This document shows, one piece after another, positions 46,615 to 58,830 of a stretch of DNA of 64,000 nucleotides. A program made the translations under genes and the position numbers. The notes under the pieces are model-generated. The model ran no database searches. It saw only the letters and a program-made list of their open reading frames with translations, and was not told the origin of the DNA. Positions within the stretch are counted from its first letter, which is position 1; every line of letters starts with the position of its first letter. The stretch is from NCBI RefSeq assembly GCF_000801105.2, contig NC_079512.1:31389848-31453847 (forward strand), given 5' to 3'. The stretch comes from Raphanus sativus (taxonomy: Eukaryota; Streptophyta; Magnoliopsida; Brassicales; Brassicaceae).

Positions 46615-47905
46615 ATGGCTTCAACCTCAACACTCCTAATGAAAACAGTCTTCGTCGTACTCATCTTTGTCTCTTTCACAATTTCTCCGGCAAATTCAAC
46701 GGTGCCTGAAGAATGCGCAAGCGAGTCAGCGAACCCTTGTGTCAACAAAGCTAAAGCTTTGCCTCTCAAAATCATAGCAATTATCTCAATCCTAGTCGCA
46801 AGCATGATTGGTGTTGGAGCTCCTCTCTTTAGCCGTTCCGTGCCGTTCCTCCGACCCGATGGAGATATTTTCACTGTGGTTAAGTGTTTCGCCTCTGGGA
46901 TCATCCTAGGGACCGGTTTTATGCACGTTTTGCCTGATTCTTTCGACATGTTGTCATCAAAATGTCTTGAAGAGAACCCGTGGCACAAGTTTCCCTTCAC
47001 TGGGTTTCTCGCTATGTTGTCTGGTCTAGTTACACTAGCAATTGATTCCATGGCTACGAGCCTCTACACTAGCAAGAACGCAGTTGGGATCGTGCCCCAT
47101 GGTCATGGTCACGGCCCCGCAAATGGTGTTACCTTACCAACAAAAGATGATGATTCCGCCACTGCACAACTCTTGAGATATCGAGTCATTGCTATGGTAA
47201 GTAGTAATATACGGATACTAACATATTAAAAACCAAATACTAATCGACGTTAACAATTTCTTCTTCTTTTTTGGTAAAATGTTAAAATTGACGTTATGAT
47301 TATTTAATGACATATTACTGGATGTCATTGTATTAAATATTTATTGATATTTAGGTACTGGAGCTCGGAATAATAGTTCACTCTGTGGTCATTGGATTGT
47401 CGCTAGGAGCAACTAATGACACTTGCACCATCAAAGGACTTATCGCAGCTCTTTGCTTCCATCAAATGTTCGAAGGCATGGGTCTTGGTGGTTGCATTCT
47501 CCAGGTATATCGATTTATATATATTTACAAAAATTCTATCCTTCTTCAGATGCTAAAATTGGAAATATATGAAACGTTTAATGTTTGAGATGTTTTCAGG
47601 CTGAGTATACGAACATGAAAAAGTTTGTTATGGCATTCTTTTTCGCGGTAACAACGCCATTCGGAATAGCGTTAGGAATCGCTCTATCCACCGTTTACAG
47701 AGAAAACAGTCCCAATGCGTTGATCACTATTGGACTTCTCAATGCATGCTCGGCCGGATTACTAATCTACATGGCGCTCGTCGACCTTCTAGCAGCCGAG
47801 TTCATGGGGCCAAAGCTTCAAGGTAGCATCAAAATGCAGTTCAAATGTTTCGTGGCCGCTCTTCTCGAGTGCGGTGGAATGTCTATTCTCGCCAAATGGG
47901 CCTAA
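46615..47905 (+). CDS. IRT1: IRT1-like ZIP iron transporter, copy C
   Basis: Exons 46615-47196, 47355-47504 and 47600-47905 encode 345 aa. Signal peptide [20 protein letters not shown], eight TM segments, selectivity loop PDSFDML (Asp108 kept, Glu111 replaced by Asp), Asp144 in LAIDSMATS, His loop [11 protein letters not shown], Lys154 and Lys177 kept. It is more diverged from A and B than they are from each other. One unusual residue is Glu334 in the last membrane segment ([14 protein letters not shown]), where the other copies have Gly. The exon 1 donor is ATG|GTAAGT, stronger than the ATG|GTTAGT of the others. A CACTA transposon begins 28 bp after the stop codon, so the mRNA 3' end must lie within or beyond it. 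Confidence 0.93.
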
Positions 47906-47932
47906 CTAAAACCTTGAGATGTTGCGGCATGT

Positions 47933-50200
47933 CACTACAAGAAAATAGCTCTATTGCAACAGAAAGTATTATTTAAAAGTAACTAGATCTCGACCCGCAC
48001 AATCGTGCGGGTTTTATTTTCATTTTATATGTATATATATTTATTTAGATCATTAGTAGTATACATTTTTAATTTTATTCATATATTTAAATATTTATAA
48101 AGCTATTTCAAATACAATAATGTATAGTTTGCATGTTGTAAATAATCAACTGTTTAAACCGTCGTACATATTTGTTGCTTCTTATTATATATTTATCTTA
48201 TTGTATTTGCATTTAATTATTAAAAATATTAATATGTGCATGAAAAAATATATGACAATTATTTTTTATTTAATTGATGTTAAATTTTTACCCGTCTTTC
48301 AAAGCTGGATTTCTTTTTTAGCAGTATTTTCTATGTTTATTCATTTTACACAATATTATTATATCTACAAAAGTGAAAGATATGTTAATTTTTATACATG
48401 TAGTATACAGTCTGCTAATGTTAAGCCGTTCTGTCATATTATATTTTTAACATAAATATTTTCTATTTATGAAAACTAAATTTAAAACTTTATCAATTTA
48501 ATATAATTTTATCATATTAAGTTCAATATGATAAAGATGTTTAACATGATTGATTGTGATTACATAATAGATAAAAATAAGATATAGTATTTTATTTTTC
48601 ATTTTATAAAAACAACTGAATATATTAATGTATAATAATATTTCAAAACTAAATACGGAATTAATTAAAATATTTACATATAATTTTGAAAATTAAGATC
48701 TTGTTAAGATCTTTTTAAAATATTTTTCGAAATTAAAAAAAAATTATATATATATATAAATTTAAATTTAAAGATATCAAAAGATATTATGATTAAAATA
48801 GTTCAAAGATTAATAATGATTAATAGTGTGACCAAGTCTAGTAGATAGTCCATTTTTAAAAAAAATCACACATGAATTAGAAGTTATGACTTCTGTTTTA
48901 ATATAATAGATTTGGTTGTTTTAAATCAAAATATTAGGGAAAAATCTAGTTATATTCGTTAGTTTTCAAATTAAATATGAAAGTTGTTTTGTAAATTCAC
49001 AAAAAAAATTTATTATTTAAAAGTATTGGTTGTTTTGATCCAAAATCGTGATATTATGAATATTCTTGTAAACGGTTAGAATATTCTTTATTTTTGTAAA
49101 CTCGTGTAAAATATTTTATTATTTAAAATTATATTTTGTTTTGATTAGTTACAACTGAATAGGATTTGATATTTATTTAATTTGAAAGATATTACAAATA
49201 CATCTAGATATTTAATTTGAATATTATTTAAATAAACAGTTCCATTATTTAACTTCATCTCCTCTAAATGAGATGAAAACCAGAAGTGTTAAAATAACGT
49301 ATACATTTCACAGAAGAACTCTTGGAAAACTTTCTAGTCTCTTCATCATGTGTCCCCATAACTCCTTGCTGCACATCAAAAACATGTGTCCCCATAACTC
49401 CAGTAACAACTTCGAAATACTCCTTGACAACCTTAAACTGGCTTTGTATAAAATAATGTGACAAATAATTTAAAAAAGAACAGAAGGTTGGTGGTGTGGC
49501 CTAAGGTTCATGATATAATTGTGTATGGTTCGTTCGTGGTGTGTGTTTTACGTTTTACATTCGTGATATCAAAAGGTTTGTTACAATGTGAGATAAACGA
49601 ACTTATGGATTAATAATATTCTTTATTTAATATGAAGTTTAATATAATAATAGATAAAAATACAGTGTGACCAATTCTAGTAAGTAGTTCATTTTTTAAA
49701 AAATCACACATAAATTAGAAGTCATGACTTCTGTTTTAATATAATAGATTATAGAAAAATTTGCTACAACATTTGCTATATCTTTTATGAAGCAAATTTT
49801 GTAACAATTTTAAATTGCAACCATTTAAATTGTACCCAAAAAAATTATATTTATTTTGTCGCATTAATATTACTAAATTTCAAAAAAAAAATGCAAATTT
49901 ACAATGTTGTTTACTACATATTTTACGTAGCAATGAATTGTCACCATATATGGTTACAAAATAAGTTGTAAATATACAACAAAATTGCTATGAAAATTAT
50001 TGCAATAATATGATAAATATTGCAACATTTTATTTTGTTGTTAATTTTGCTACGTATATGCAATAAACACGAATTTGCAACATTCAAACAGTAAAAACTC
50101 AAAATGTGTCATAATTTTATTGCAATTTCATATTTGCAATAATATATGAACATATTGCAACAATATATCAATATTGCAATATGACTATTTTCTTGTAGTG
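47933..50200. mobile_element. Non-autonomous CACTA transposon, disrupted by Helitron insertion
   Basis: A 2268-bp interval with CACTA-type terminal inverted repeats: CACTACAAGAAAATAGCTC at the left and, at the right, TGACTATTTTCTTGTAGTG. It is flanked by the 3-bp duplication tgt (47930-47932, 50201-50203). The right part (49750-50190) is rich in TTGCAA/TTGCTAC motifs, as in subterminal repeats. No transposase. The original IRT1-C 3' flank resumes at 50204 (TTTCATTTTAGGTTCC, then TTTTTGTTTTCCTTACAATG as in copy A). Confidence 0.85.
47983..48910 (-). mobile_element. Helitron nested in the CACTA element
   Basis: On the minus strand it starts TCTATTATATTAAAACAGAA (at 48910) and ends with hairpin CCCGCACGATTGTGCGGG and TCGAGATCTAG at 47983. 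A second, almost identical 5' end (TCTATTATATTAAAACAGAA) occurs at 49748 with its own AAAAATCACACA-type subterminal text. Either two Helitrons are nested (48911-49748 having lost its 3' end) or one 1.77-kb element has a duplicated 5' end. Confidence 0.75.
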
Positions 50201-50203
50201 TGT

Positions 50204-53200
50204 GGATTTCATTTTAGGTTCCAGTTTTGATTCTCTTATCGGTTTTTGTTTTCCTTACAATGCACTTACGTGGTACTATCTATCACATTTGGAAGAACAT
50301 GTATATTGATAGATATGTAATAGTGTGATTGGTCCCACGAGTCTATAGTCTTTTTTAATGTCCTTTTTATTTTCTTGTGGTTTGCTTTGTCCTGCAATGT
50401 TTTGGCATGTTGTATAATATTAATATAACGTTTGTTTCTTTTACAAGATTAGCAATTCAACGAAAACTAACTAATTACGGCTGCATAATATAAATTCGGC
50501 AAAGCTACAACCTACAGGCCAATAACTGAAACAGTATTTATTTCAAAAAAATAATAATAACTGAAACAGTATCCTGTCTACAGAATTAGGATTAGGCCAG
50601 TATATAGGCCTAGTCTATAGAAGTAGGCCGTTATTTAGGCCCATCGTCAATTTACTTGTGCATACCAAACTGCTTCAGTTGTATATACAAGGTCTACGAT
50701 CAGCTCTATGCAAGGGGGCTCATATCGAGAGGCGGTAGGAGAAAAAAAGCAAGATCAGCAGATGTCGTAAAATTCATAACGGTCCTTGAAAGCTTCTGGC
50801 TTAACTTGAAAAATCTAGGTGCTGACAAAAAAACACTCTATGTCTAATTGTAGATTATTTTCTTGGAAGAAGTTGGCCTCATAATACTAGCAACCTATTT
50901 TAGAAGTTAGGAAATTGATAGTGTTAAAAATCAACAATACTCGTATACATTCCCAAGTTGAAATATTAAGTGGTTGATTGTTTTGTAGATTCTACAGTAG
51001 TTTTTAATTTCCAAAAACTATTTTTTACCCTCATAATTTTGGTCAAATAGATTCCGTAGTTTTTAGGGAAACTAATTTTTGCTTCCTCTTAGTAGTTCCT
51101 TCTTAGTTCTTAAAACACACAAATTTCTAATCTATTGGTTTCTTCCTAAAATTACATACAACCAAAAACAAAAAAAAAATATTTTTTCTTTTTCTTTTTA
51201 TCTAAAATTGTTAATTTTATTAAATAGTATTATATAAGACCATATTTACAAACACACACGCAAAGTAACACGAACCTCAAAATTATTAAAATAATTGTAT
51301 GTGTGTTATTACAATGCTATTTTAGTTTTTATTTTTCCAGAGTAAATATTTTACCATTAATAATATTTATCAAAATCCATTTTTACTCAATAAAATTAAT
51401 TTTTAGTTTATGAAGAAATATAACTATTATTGTGTACTATACCATATTTCTAGACTTGTGTTTTCCCCAATTTTAGAAATCTTTGTTAACTTTTAAATTT
51501 AAATATGTAAATAAAAGTTATCAACAATTATTTTAATTCTAAATTTTGCATGAAATTAATGCATATATAGTTAAATTCTACACATATAATTAACTTTTTG
51601 TTGTTAACCGCTAATGAATATATATTATAATTATGGAAAATTTTATTATAAAATTATGTCTGTACATTTTGCTTTTAATATGTATGGATATATGCATTAC
51701 TATATGTACAAGTTATATATATATATATATATATTTATATTTCAACATAAAATCAATTTTTAAGTTTATGTTTGAACATAGAATTATATTATTTTGTATT
51801 TTTTTTAATTTTAAAATAAGATTACATGTGTCTTGATCCTAATATTTTATATTCTGTTATTTCCATAATAAATATTTTATTATTAATAAAACTTTTATTT
51901 TATTATTTTAAAAACAAAAATCAAAAACCAGAAACCAAAATCTGAAATCAGCATTCATGATTTTCCAAAAACTAAAATCTACTCTAAAATCAAAAATGCG
52001 AAATCAAATTTTAAAATTCAAAAACCGAAAAACTAAAAACCAAAATCCAAAATCTAAAAACCAAACAAACAATTATCACCTAAATTTTGTTGTTATATCG
52101 ACAAAATAGGATTAGATAAAAAGTTAACCAAAAAAACAGGTTAACAACTTAGATCATCTTCAACTCATCTCTATTTTTTCTCTATTTAGAGATTTCTATT
52201 ATGGAGATGGATTGGAAATGTTTTTAGGACGAAGAAAAATAAACTTTTAATTGGTCAGTTTAAAAACACGATTACATAGCTAGTTTAACAATTATAGAAT
52301 TTTGTAGAATACAAAATAAAACACATTAAACTAAGTATATGTTTTCTACGGAAATATAAATAAACTTTTATTAGGCAGAAAAGTGAGAAAATAGATTAAT
52401 TGACTCCATTCATATTATTTGATCATATGATAATAACATTTTAGACTCTTTAAAAAAAATAGACAGTTAAAAAGTAAATAATATTATAGTTGATAGTGAT
52501 AGATCAAATAATATAAATATATTTTTAAAATGAGAAATATCAATAAATATCCCTAAAAGTTTATATCATAAAAATAAGGGGCCAACAAAATAAATGACAA
52601 AATTATGTTTGTTAAAAATATTTTAAAACATATATATCCGTAGAGATAATTGGTTAAGAATCAGAATTTAATTATTTGAGGTGTGGGGTTTAGAGTTAGA
52701 AATTAGAGTTTAAAGTTTATAATTTAGGATATAAAATTTTAAAATATCATTTATATTAAATGTATTAATAATCATTAATGATACATTAGTTTTTTTATTT
52801 TTTTAATGAATGCAATTCTACTTAATTTTTTGTGGACTATTTTTACGATCAACTTTTTGTAGATTTTAAATTGTTACTAAATATTATGTCCTAAAAAAAA
52901 TATTTCACATTTTATCTTCAACATTTAGTAAAACCTATAAATAAATTTATTCTCTGAATATGATTTTGTAGAATTTAAGTTATCTATAATTTGATTATAT
53001 TTCTTATATTTCACGATTATGTAATATTATCAATCTAAACCGGCATGTGTATCAAGGGGCGTGTCCAAACAAAAACAGGGTAGCAAAGACATTGAAATAT
53101 GTGGTTTAACAAACTTGTAAATTAATTTCTTTATGCTTACCATTTTTTATTTTAGCCACTATTTATGTATGTACGTGCCATTAAATCCCAATCCAGGAAA

Positions 53201-54067
53201 ATATAGACAAATTATTGGACACAGACATGGCAACGTTTCTTGGACGCAATCTTCGTAACTCGTGAATTCGCACATCGTATTCATCGTTCTAGTTTGTTTT
53301 TTTATATTCGTTTTCTTTTGTCAGCAACTTGGTTTTATATATGTACTAGTTATAGAATTTTAAAACCTATTTTAGTGGGAGGAGGGGTCTCTTGTCTATA
53401 CATGCACTGCACATGATATGGTCCGAATTTGAAATATTTATTACACGACAACTTATAATGACTATGGACTGAAAAAGTCGTTGAGGCAATCGAATTCAGA
53501 CTCTTTCTATTTCTTTGTAATTTATTTTGTTTTCGATAGCGAAGTATGATTCTTCTTCTTTTATCAATTTTGTGGGGTTGGAAAGATGAAAGATGCTGCC
53601 AAAATTGTAAAGAGTATTATATAGACGTACATTTTTATTTTATTTTCTTCCAATTTACATCGACATTTTGCGAATCTATCAAAATAGAGTTAGGTAATTC
53701 AAACTCATTAATTGACTTTGAGAATAAAGTGACAAACCTACGTTGCAGCTAAAAAGAATTTTGGAATACTTACAAATAAAACAATCACGATTTTTTTTAA
53801 GAATCCAATTATAAGAAATGTTCTTTTGAACAACTTTGTAAAAAAGATTTTACCAATTTTTATTTGTAAAATTCTCTACACGTTGAGTTATTTCATCTTT
53901 TGCAACTTTTATTAGTAGATTCCCTCGAGATTATAAAACACAAAATTAAAAATAAAATTAACATTTATAAAAAACGTACTTACAAAATAAAAGAATTAAA
54001 TAAGGGGAATTAAATAAAGTTTCTAGAGAAAGAGTACAAATTTAATTGCACCAAAAATAAAAAAAGG
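50204..54067. other. Intergenic region between IRT1-C and BOI
   Basis: 50204-50480 is the displaced IRT1-C 3' flank. 51717-51733 is a TA run; 51905-52065 is a low-complexity tract of AAAACCAAAATC-type units. About 52140-52560 resembles a MITE (CATCTTCAACTCATCTCTAT, TTTAGAGATTTCTATTATGG), but its right end was not found. No gene recognised. Confidence 0.45.
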
Positions 54068-55081
54068 TTAAGAAGACATGTTGACATGTACACTAGCGTT
54101 CATGACCGAATCGCAAACCGGACAAGTCCGTAACAAAGCCGAACCACAAACCGTACACAAACACAAATGACGACAAGGTAACACCAACACACTCGCTTCT
54201 CTCTCACCGCACCGCTTGCAACCGCCACTAACCGCTGCAATAGCTTCACCACCTTCAGCGCAACTTCCGCAGCTCGACTCCACGTCGTTTTCTACAGCGG
54301 TTGGTAACGTTTTGATTTGAGCAAGAACTTGGTCAAGGTTTGTTCGAAGATTGTTAGCTTGTGCTTCGTTGGTTTGAGCTATATCTCGCCATATATGATT
54401 TTCAACGTAAAGACTTTTGACCCGCTCTTGTAAAACGCAGTTAAGGTTCCTCAGCCGTATGATTTCGTCGTCTTTCTCTTTTAACTTCTTGGCCATCGCG
54501 TTTTGAACGGCAGACGCTAGCATCCGCGTTTGATTTCGCTGGCGAGCTTCAATCTCTATTCTAAGCTTCTCTGTTTGCTGAGCTACGAACTGATCAATCT
54601 CCAACTGTTGTTGGTTTTGGATATGAGATATGAGTTCAGCGTTTACCAATGATGATGGTGGACCAAACGCGCCGGACCTCCGTTTAAACGCAGACGCGTA
54701 TTGAGCGTCTGAGTCAAGGTGCTGAGATACACGCGGACGTTTTGTGGACGGTGGAAGAACGTTGGCAGAGTGAAAGTTGTATGTGAGACCACTTTCTGAT
54801 TTGTTAAAGCTAGCTTTCGCAGCCGCGTTAGACAAAGGATCTACGACGAGAGTTTCTCCGGTAATAAACTCACCGTGGTTCATGTCTTGTTTGTAGTAGT
54901 TAACACAATCTCTGCATATGACACAAGAAAAGATTAGAGAGGAAGCTTGGTAATGAAGAGAAACACTATATTTTTTTTGTTTTCAAGGAGAACAAAATAA
55001 AATCATTTCTGCAGAATTCTTTTACCTGTTTGATAACAACTGAGGAGAGAAAATGTTCATGTGGCGAGCTTCAACAGCCAT
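54068..55081 (-). CDS. BOI: BOI-type RING E3 ubiquitin ligase
   Basis: Exons 55081-55026 and 54911-54068 on the minus strand encode 299 aa. The short first exon gives MAVEARHMNIFSPQLLSN; the splice restores an Arg codon and reads on into DCVNYYKQDMNHGEF. A basic patch (KRPRVSQ, FKRRSG) suggests nuclear location. A coiled coil (about 110-170) leads into a WRD-type motif (NHIWRDIAQTNEAQANNL). The C-terminal C3HC4 RING is CKRCGEREASVLVLPCRHLC followed by LCTVCGSALLRTCPVC. In Arabidopsis BOI ubiquitinates the MYB factor BOS1 and limits cell death and gibberellin responses through DELLA partners. Position next to IRT1 agrees with At4g19700 (from memory). Confidence 0.93.
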
Positions 55082-55887
55082 AGATACGTTTGTTAAAAAG
55101 GGCTCCGAGAGACTATGGAACAAAGGGAGAGAAAGAGAATGAGAGTTGTGGTGACAGGAGAAGAAATCTACGGGGATTGGCTTTTATTTAAGGGAGAGAA
55201 AAAGTCAAAAATTTTAATTTTGTATAAATTTGTTTCCTATTTTTTTAGTATGAGTACTTTTTAATATATTTAGTTTCCTATCAAACAATTATCATTTCTA
55301 AGAAAAAGACAACTTTTATGGTTAGAATTACTATTTTTGTTTGATATGCTTTGAAATATTATTAGAATTAATATTAGTAAATAGAAGGTTTGTAAAACAA
55401 AAATTATGAGCATAAACAGAATATTTACTTATATATTTATATATAGAGACAAAATATATGAGATATATCTTTCTTGAAATTCACAATATTGAGTGTCGAA
55501 AAAGTAAAATTGTGTAATATTTTTCTCATGTTTCATTTTCTTCTTGATGCACTAATATATGTTTCTTTTTTTTTTAATATATGTTTCCTTAGCTCACAAA
55601 TGCATGTCACAGACTAGCTTGACTAGTCAAAGTACCATTAATTATAGTATCAATATTTTGCTTTGTATTATTTTATTAAACTGGAACATTAAGATAAGAA
55701 GAGCTTATACAACTGTTTTTTTGTCAAGAGTATACAACTGTTTTACAATCCAACTTACGTTCATTGTATTGTGCCTAGATTAATCCCAGTAAAATCTCTT
55801 TTTCAGTCAATCCATATCTTCTTATTAATTTTTCCCTTTTAGTGATAACTGTAAATATAATTAGCTCAATGGATTGAGATATGGCTG
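55082..55887 (-). promoter_or_regulatory. BOI leader, promoter and flanking AT-rich DNA
   Basis: Upstream of BOI. The first 120 bp (CTCTCTTTCTC-type in minus-strand sense) look like leader; the minus-strand TTAAATAAAAGCC at about 55178-55190 may serve as TATA-like sequence. Beyond 55.3 kb nothing is recognised. Confidence 0.35.
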
Positions 55888-55903
55888 CAAATGGAACAGT
55901 ACT

Positions 55904-56744
55904 TTTTTTTTTTTGCCATCTGAGAATATTATTTATGGGTCAAGGTCTAACTGGACCAAGCCCGAGAACTATAAATTACAACCCAAAGAAACAAATCTAC
56001 ATCTATGCTAACATACACTACGGCCCACGAAAGCCCAATACACAAAGGTCGAAACCCTACACGTCAAAACACACATGTTCGAACCTCAACAGTAAAGCCA
56101 ACACGTGTCATCATCACCCTTCACCTTTTCCACGCCGCAGACGAAACGGCGTTACACCGGACTCACACCGGACCACAACATGAACCTTCCACGGCTGGGC
56201 TTTTCCTTGGGAGAACTTCCAATCGAGCATCGTCGATTTCTCATCCCAAACCCCAAGCCGCCAATCACGAAGTTAAAACAGAGCCACCAACCCGATTGTC
56301 TTCATCACCTTAGCTTCATCGTTGGAGAACAAAGAGCGATCTATGCAAGATTTCTTCCAAAACCCGAAGCCGACAATCGGTAACACAGAGAGATACACTT
56401 TTCCTAAGGGAGAAGTACTGAAATCCACAAGCCGGCGACATGGCGCTACGGAAGCCACCACCCCCCAGAGTCAGAGGCCGGCGACGGTGGAGCTTTAGAA
56501 GCCTCCCCTCCCGGAAACAAAACGCCGACTAGATTACCACGGCAAAGAGGCAACACAAACGACCCTCTCCTTCCCAAAACAGAACATGCAAGGAGAATAA
56601 AAGAAGAAAACAGAGAGAACACAAGGCCGGACCGGCGGTGGCTGACGGAGCCCACTCCGCCGGCCGGAAAACGATAATCTCGTCGGATTTCTCTAGAGAG
56701 AAGACGGAGCAAATTTTCTAGAGAGAGATGGGGGGAGGTTGACC
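55904..56744 (-). mobile_element. Poly(A) retroposon (non-autonomous LINE-like) with 16-bp target duplication
   Basis: A GC-rich 841-bp insertion flanked by the perfect 16-bp repeat caaatggaacagtact (55888-55903, 56745-56760). It ends, on the minus strand, in an A run (T run at 55903-55914), as expected for target-primed retroposition. The minus-strand 5' part starts with a CCTCCCCCCATCTCTCTCTA leader. An 89-codon frame (56712-56446) is Ser/Leu/Gly-rich with no domain. No reverse transcriptase is present. It could be an internally deleted LINE or a retrocopy of an unknown transcript. Confidence 0.8.
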
Positions 56745-56760
56745 CAAATGGAACAGTACT

Positions 56761-58328
56761 ATATCTTTCAATATTTGATTTGCTTTGTTTTTTTAAGGAT
56801 ATTTAATATTGTGATTTATTTTGTTTCGTAAAATTATGGATATCTAGTTTTTCGAGTGAAAATTTACGAATCTTTACGAATATTTCATCCATTTTGTTCA
56901 ATACAAGTAAATCTAGAAAAATAGTGTCAGTTCTTTTTTAAAATATATTTTACATAATAAAACATAAAATAAAAACTTATGAAATATGTTTAATAAATTT
57001 TTAGTATTAATATTTTTCATACAATTCTTTAGAAAAATTGAAGTATTGTATAAATATTTTATATTTTTTAATATTATATTTTTGTTTATAAAAAAAAATC
57101 AGAATGGATAGCAATATCTAGTTTTTTTTAATATTTGTGATTTGTTTTATGGATATTAATTTTTTAGTATTTTACTATGCTTCACAGATTTAAAGATATC
57201 TAGATTTTTTAAATCGAATCGAAATGAATAATTAATTAAATTAAATTTAACGGATAAATATCAATTAGTCCTTTAGATAACTGTTCGTCAAATCAACTGT
57301 CAAATTAACAATAGCCATGACTTAAAAAGCATGACTTCTATTTACCACAACTATTTACGGCAAGTATAATAAAGTTGCACGTGCGAAACGTGCGGGTCCT
57401 TGATGTTAAAATCTCGGCCACGTCTAAGTGGGACCAATCGAAGCTACCTTTCTCTGTTTCATTTTCTGTGAAACTACACTAATGAATTTAATATTAACAT
57501 TGTTTCGGTACCACCATTTTGTTTGCTTCCTTGCTTGTCGTCTCACGTCGCTTTTTAATTTTTTATTGCTATTATTTTCCGGATTAATAATATACTAGTA
57601 ATATATTAAAAAGGTGAAAGGGAACATCGGAATCATCCGATAATGTTTAAAGTACGGACAAGTAGGTGTTGTCAGAAGGGAGTGATTTTCTCTCGGTGTG
57701 GGACAGGTCGACCACGAGAAAAGAAAAGGTCTTTGTTTTTCTTACAGTCATGCGTGTCTACCTCTGTTTAATTCTTAATACTTTTATGCCACTAATTAAA
57801 CCCAATCTGATGCGAATCTAATGTAAATATCAAATTATAGTGCATCTTTATCTTTCTGTATATTAAATTCGGATATTATAATATCAAAAGCTACTATACT
57901 GCTACGATATAATTCTATACTAATGTGATATTATCTTAATTTTATTATTAATTCAATAGGTAAGCGGGACGTCGATTTCAACTATATATTTGTATGTTGT
58001 TCAAATTTGATAACAAAATAGTTATGAATATAGTTTTCTTCTTCAAGCTTACAACTATCTTCGAAGATGTATGTAGCGTATGCAAATAAGTCAGATGATA
58101 GATTTCGATCTTAGACGGTTAAAAGTTTATCTCGGGTTTGGTTTCGCTGACAACGGTCATCCGTCGTGGTTCCTTGCACGATAATAGTATAGCAGATGAG
58201 GAAAAAAAGAATATAGTTTTCTATATTTAAATTTCTTTAATTTAAGACAAAAAAATTATTTTCAGTCAAAACAAATAGATAATAAGATTATTTTCTATAG
58301 TAGTACTGAACAACATTGAAATCTAAGA
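56761..58328. other. AT-rich intergenic DNA, no gene recognised
   Basis: No sustained coding frame or clear repeat. At about 57376-57400 TTGCACGTGCGAAACGTGCGG forms a small GC hairpin resembling Helitron ends, but it lacks a CTAG terminus. Confidence 0.4.
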
Positions 58329-58545
58329 CAGCGGCGGACCCAAGAATTATTTAACGGGGTGTCAAAATTTTGAGTACAAAAATAAAGTGTCATATTGGTA
58401 TAGAACTTGGGTTAATGGGGTGTCAAAACATGAATTTTACCATAAATGCCAGTGACCTTCTGCTAATTTTACTCGAAAAGAGATATTTGATGAGATTTAA
58501 GGGGTGTCAGGTGCAACCCCATTGTATTGAATGGATCCGCCTCTG
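58329..58545. mobile_element. hAT-type MITE, 217 bp
   Basis: Terminal inverted repeats CAGCGGCGGACCCA and (complement) CAGAGGCGGATCCA, flanked by a perfect 8-bp duplication atctaaga (58321-58328, 58546-58553). It contains the repeated phrase GGGGTGTCAAAA. No coding capacity. Confidence 0.88.
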
Positions 58546-58550
58546 ATCTA

Positions 58551-58830
58551 AGAGCATCCTCATTGAAAGTTTTTTTAATGGGTTCACACGCATACCGAAA
58601 AAAAAAATTATTATAATATCTATAACCTCTGAACTCGTCCCGTGCAGCTTTTTTGAGATGAATCCCTTTCTCTTAAAACTCTTCACTGTAGCGCGGGTCC
58701 CACGTGTCATGGTGGCCTACGATTGGTCTATTTTTTTTTTTTTTAAGAAAATCAAAAAGAAAAAGAAAAAATTTAATAATAAAAAATCAAAAAGATGAAC
58801 CCCAAGAGGAGTTCATTGATGGAGATGCTT
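58551..58830. mobile_element. Tourist-like MITE interrupted at its left end
   Basis: Left end AGAGCATCCTCATTGAA and right end TTCATTGATGGAGATGCTTT form inverted repeats of the GAGCATC type common in plant Harbinger-related MITEs. Its left border overlaps the target duplication of the hAT MITE at 58329-58545, so the hAT MITE inserted at the edge of this older element. Confidence 0.6.

Noticed and set aside
55881..56383. Plus-strand open frames of about 100 codons over the retroposon
   Set aside because: They are overlapping, low-complexity frames on the antisense strand of a poly(A) retroposon, with no domain.
57376..57400. Helitron 3' end near GCACGTGCGAAACGTGCGG
   Set aside because: A hairpin is present, but there is no CTAG terminus at the proper distance and no matching 5' end.
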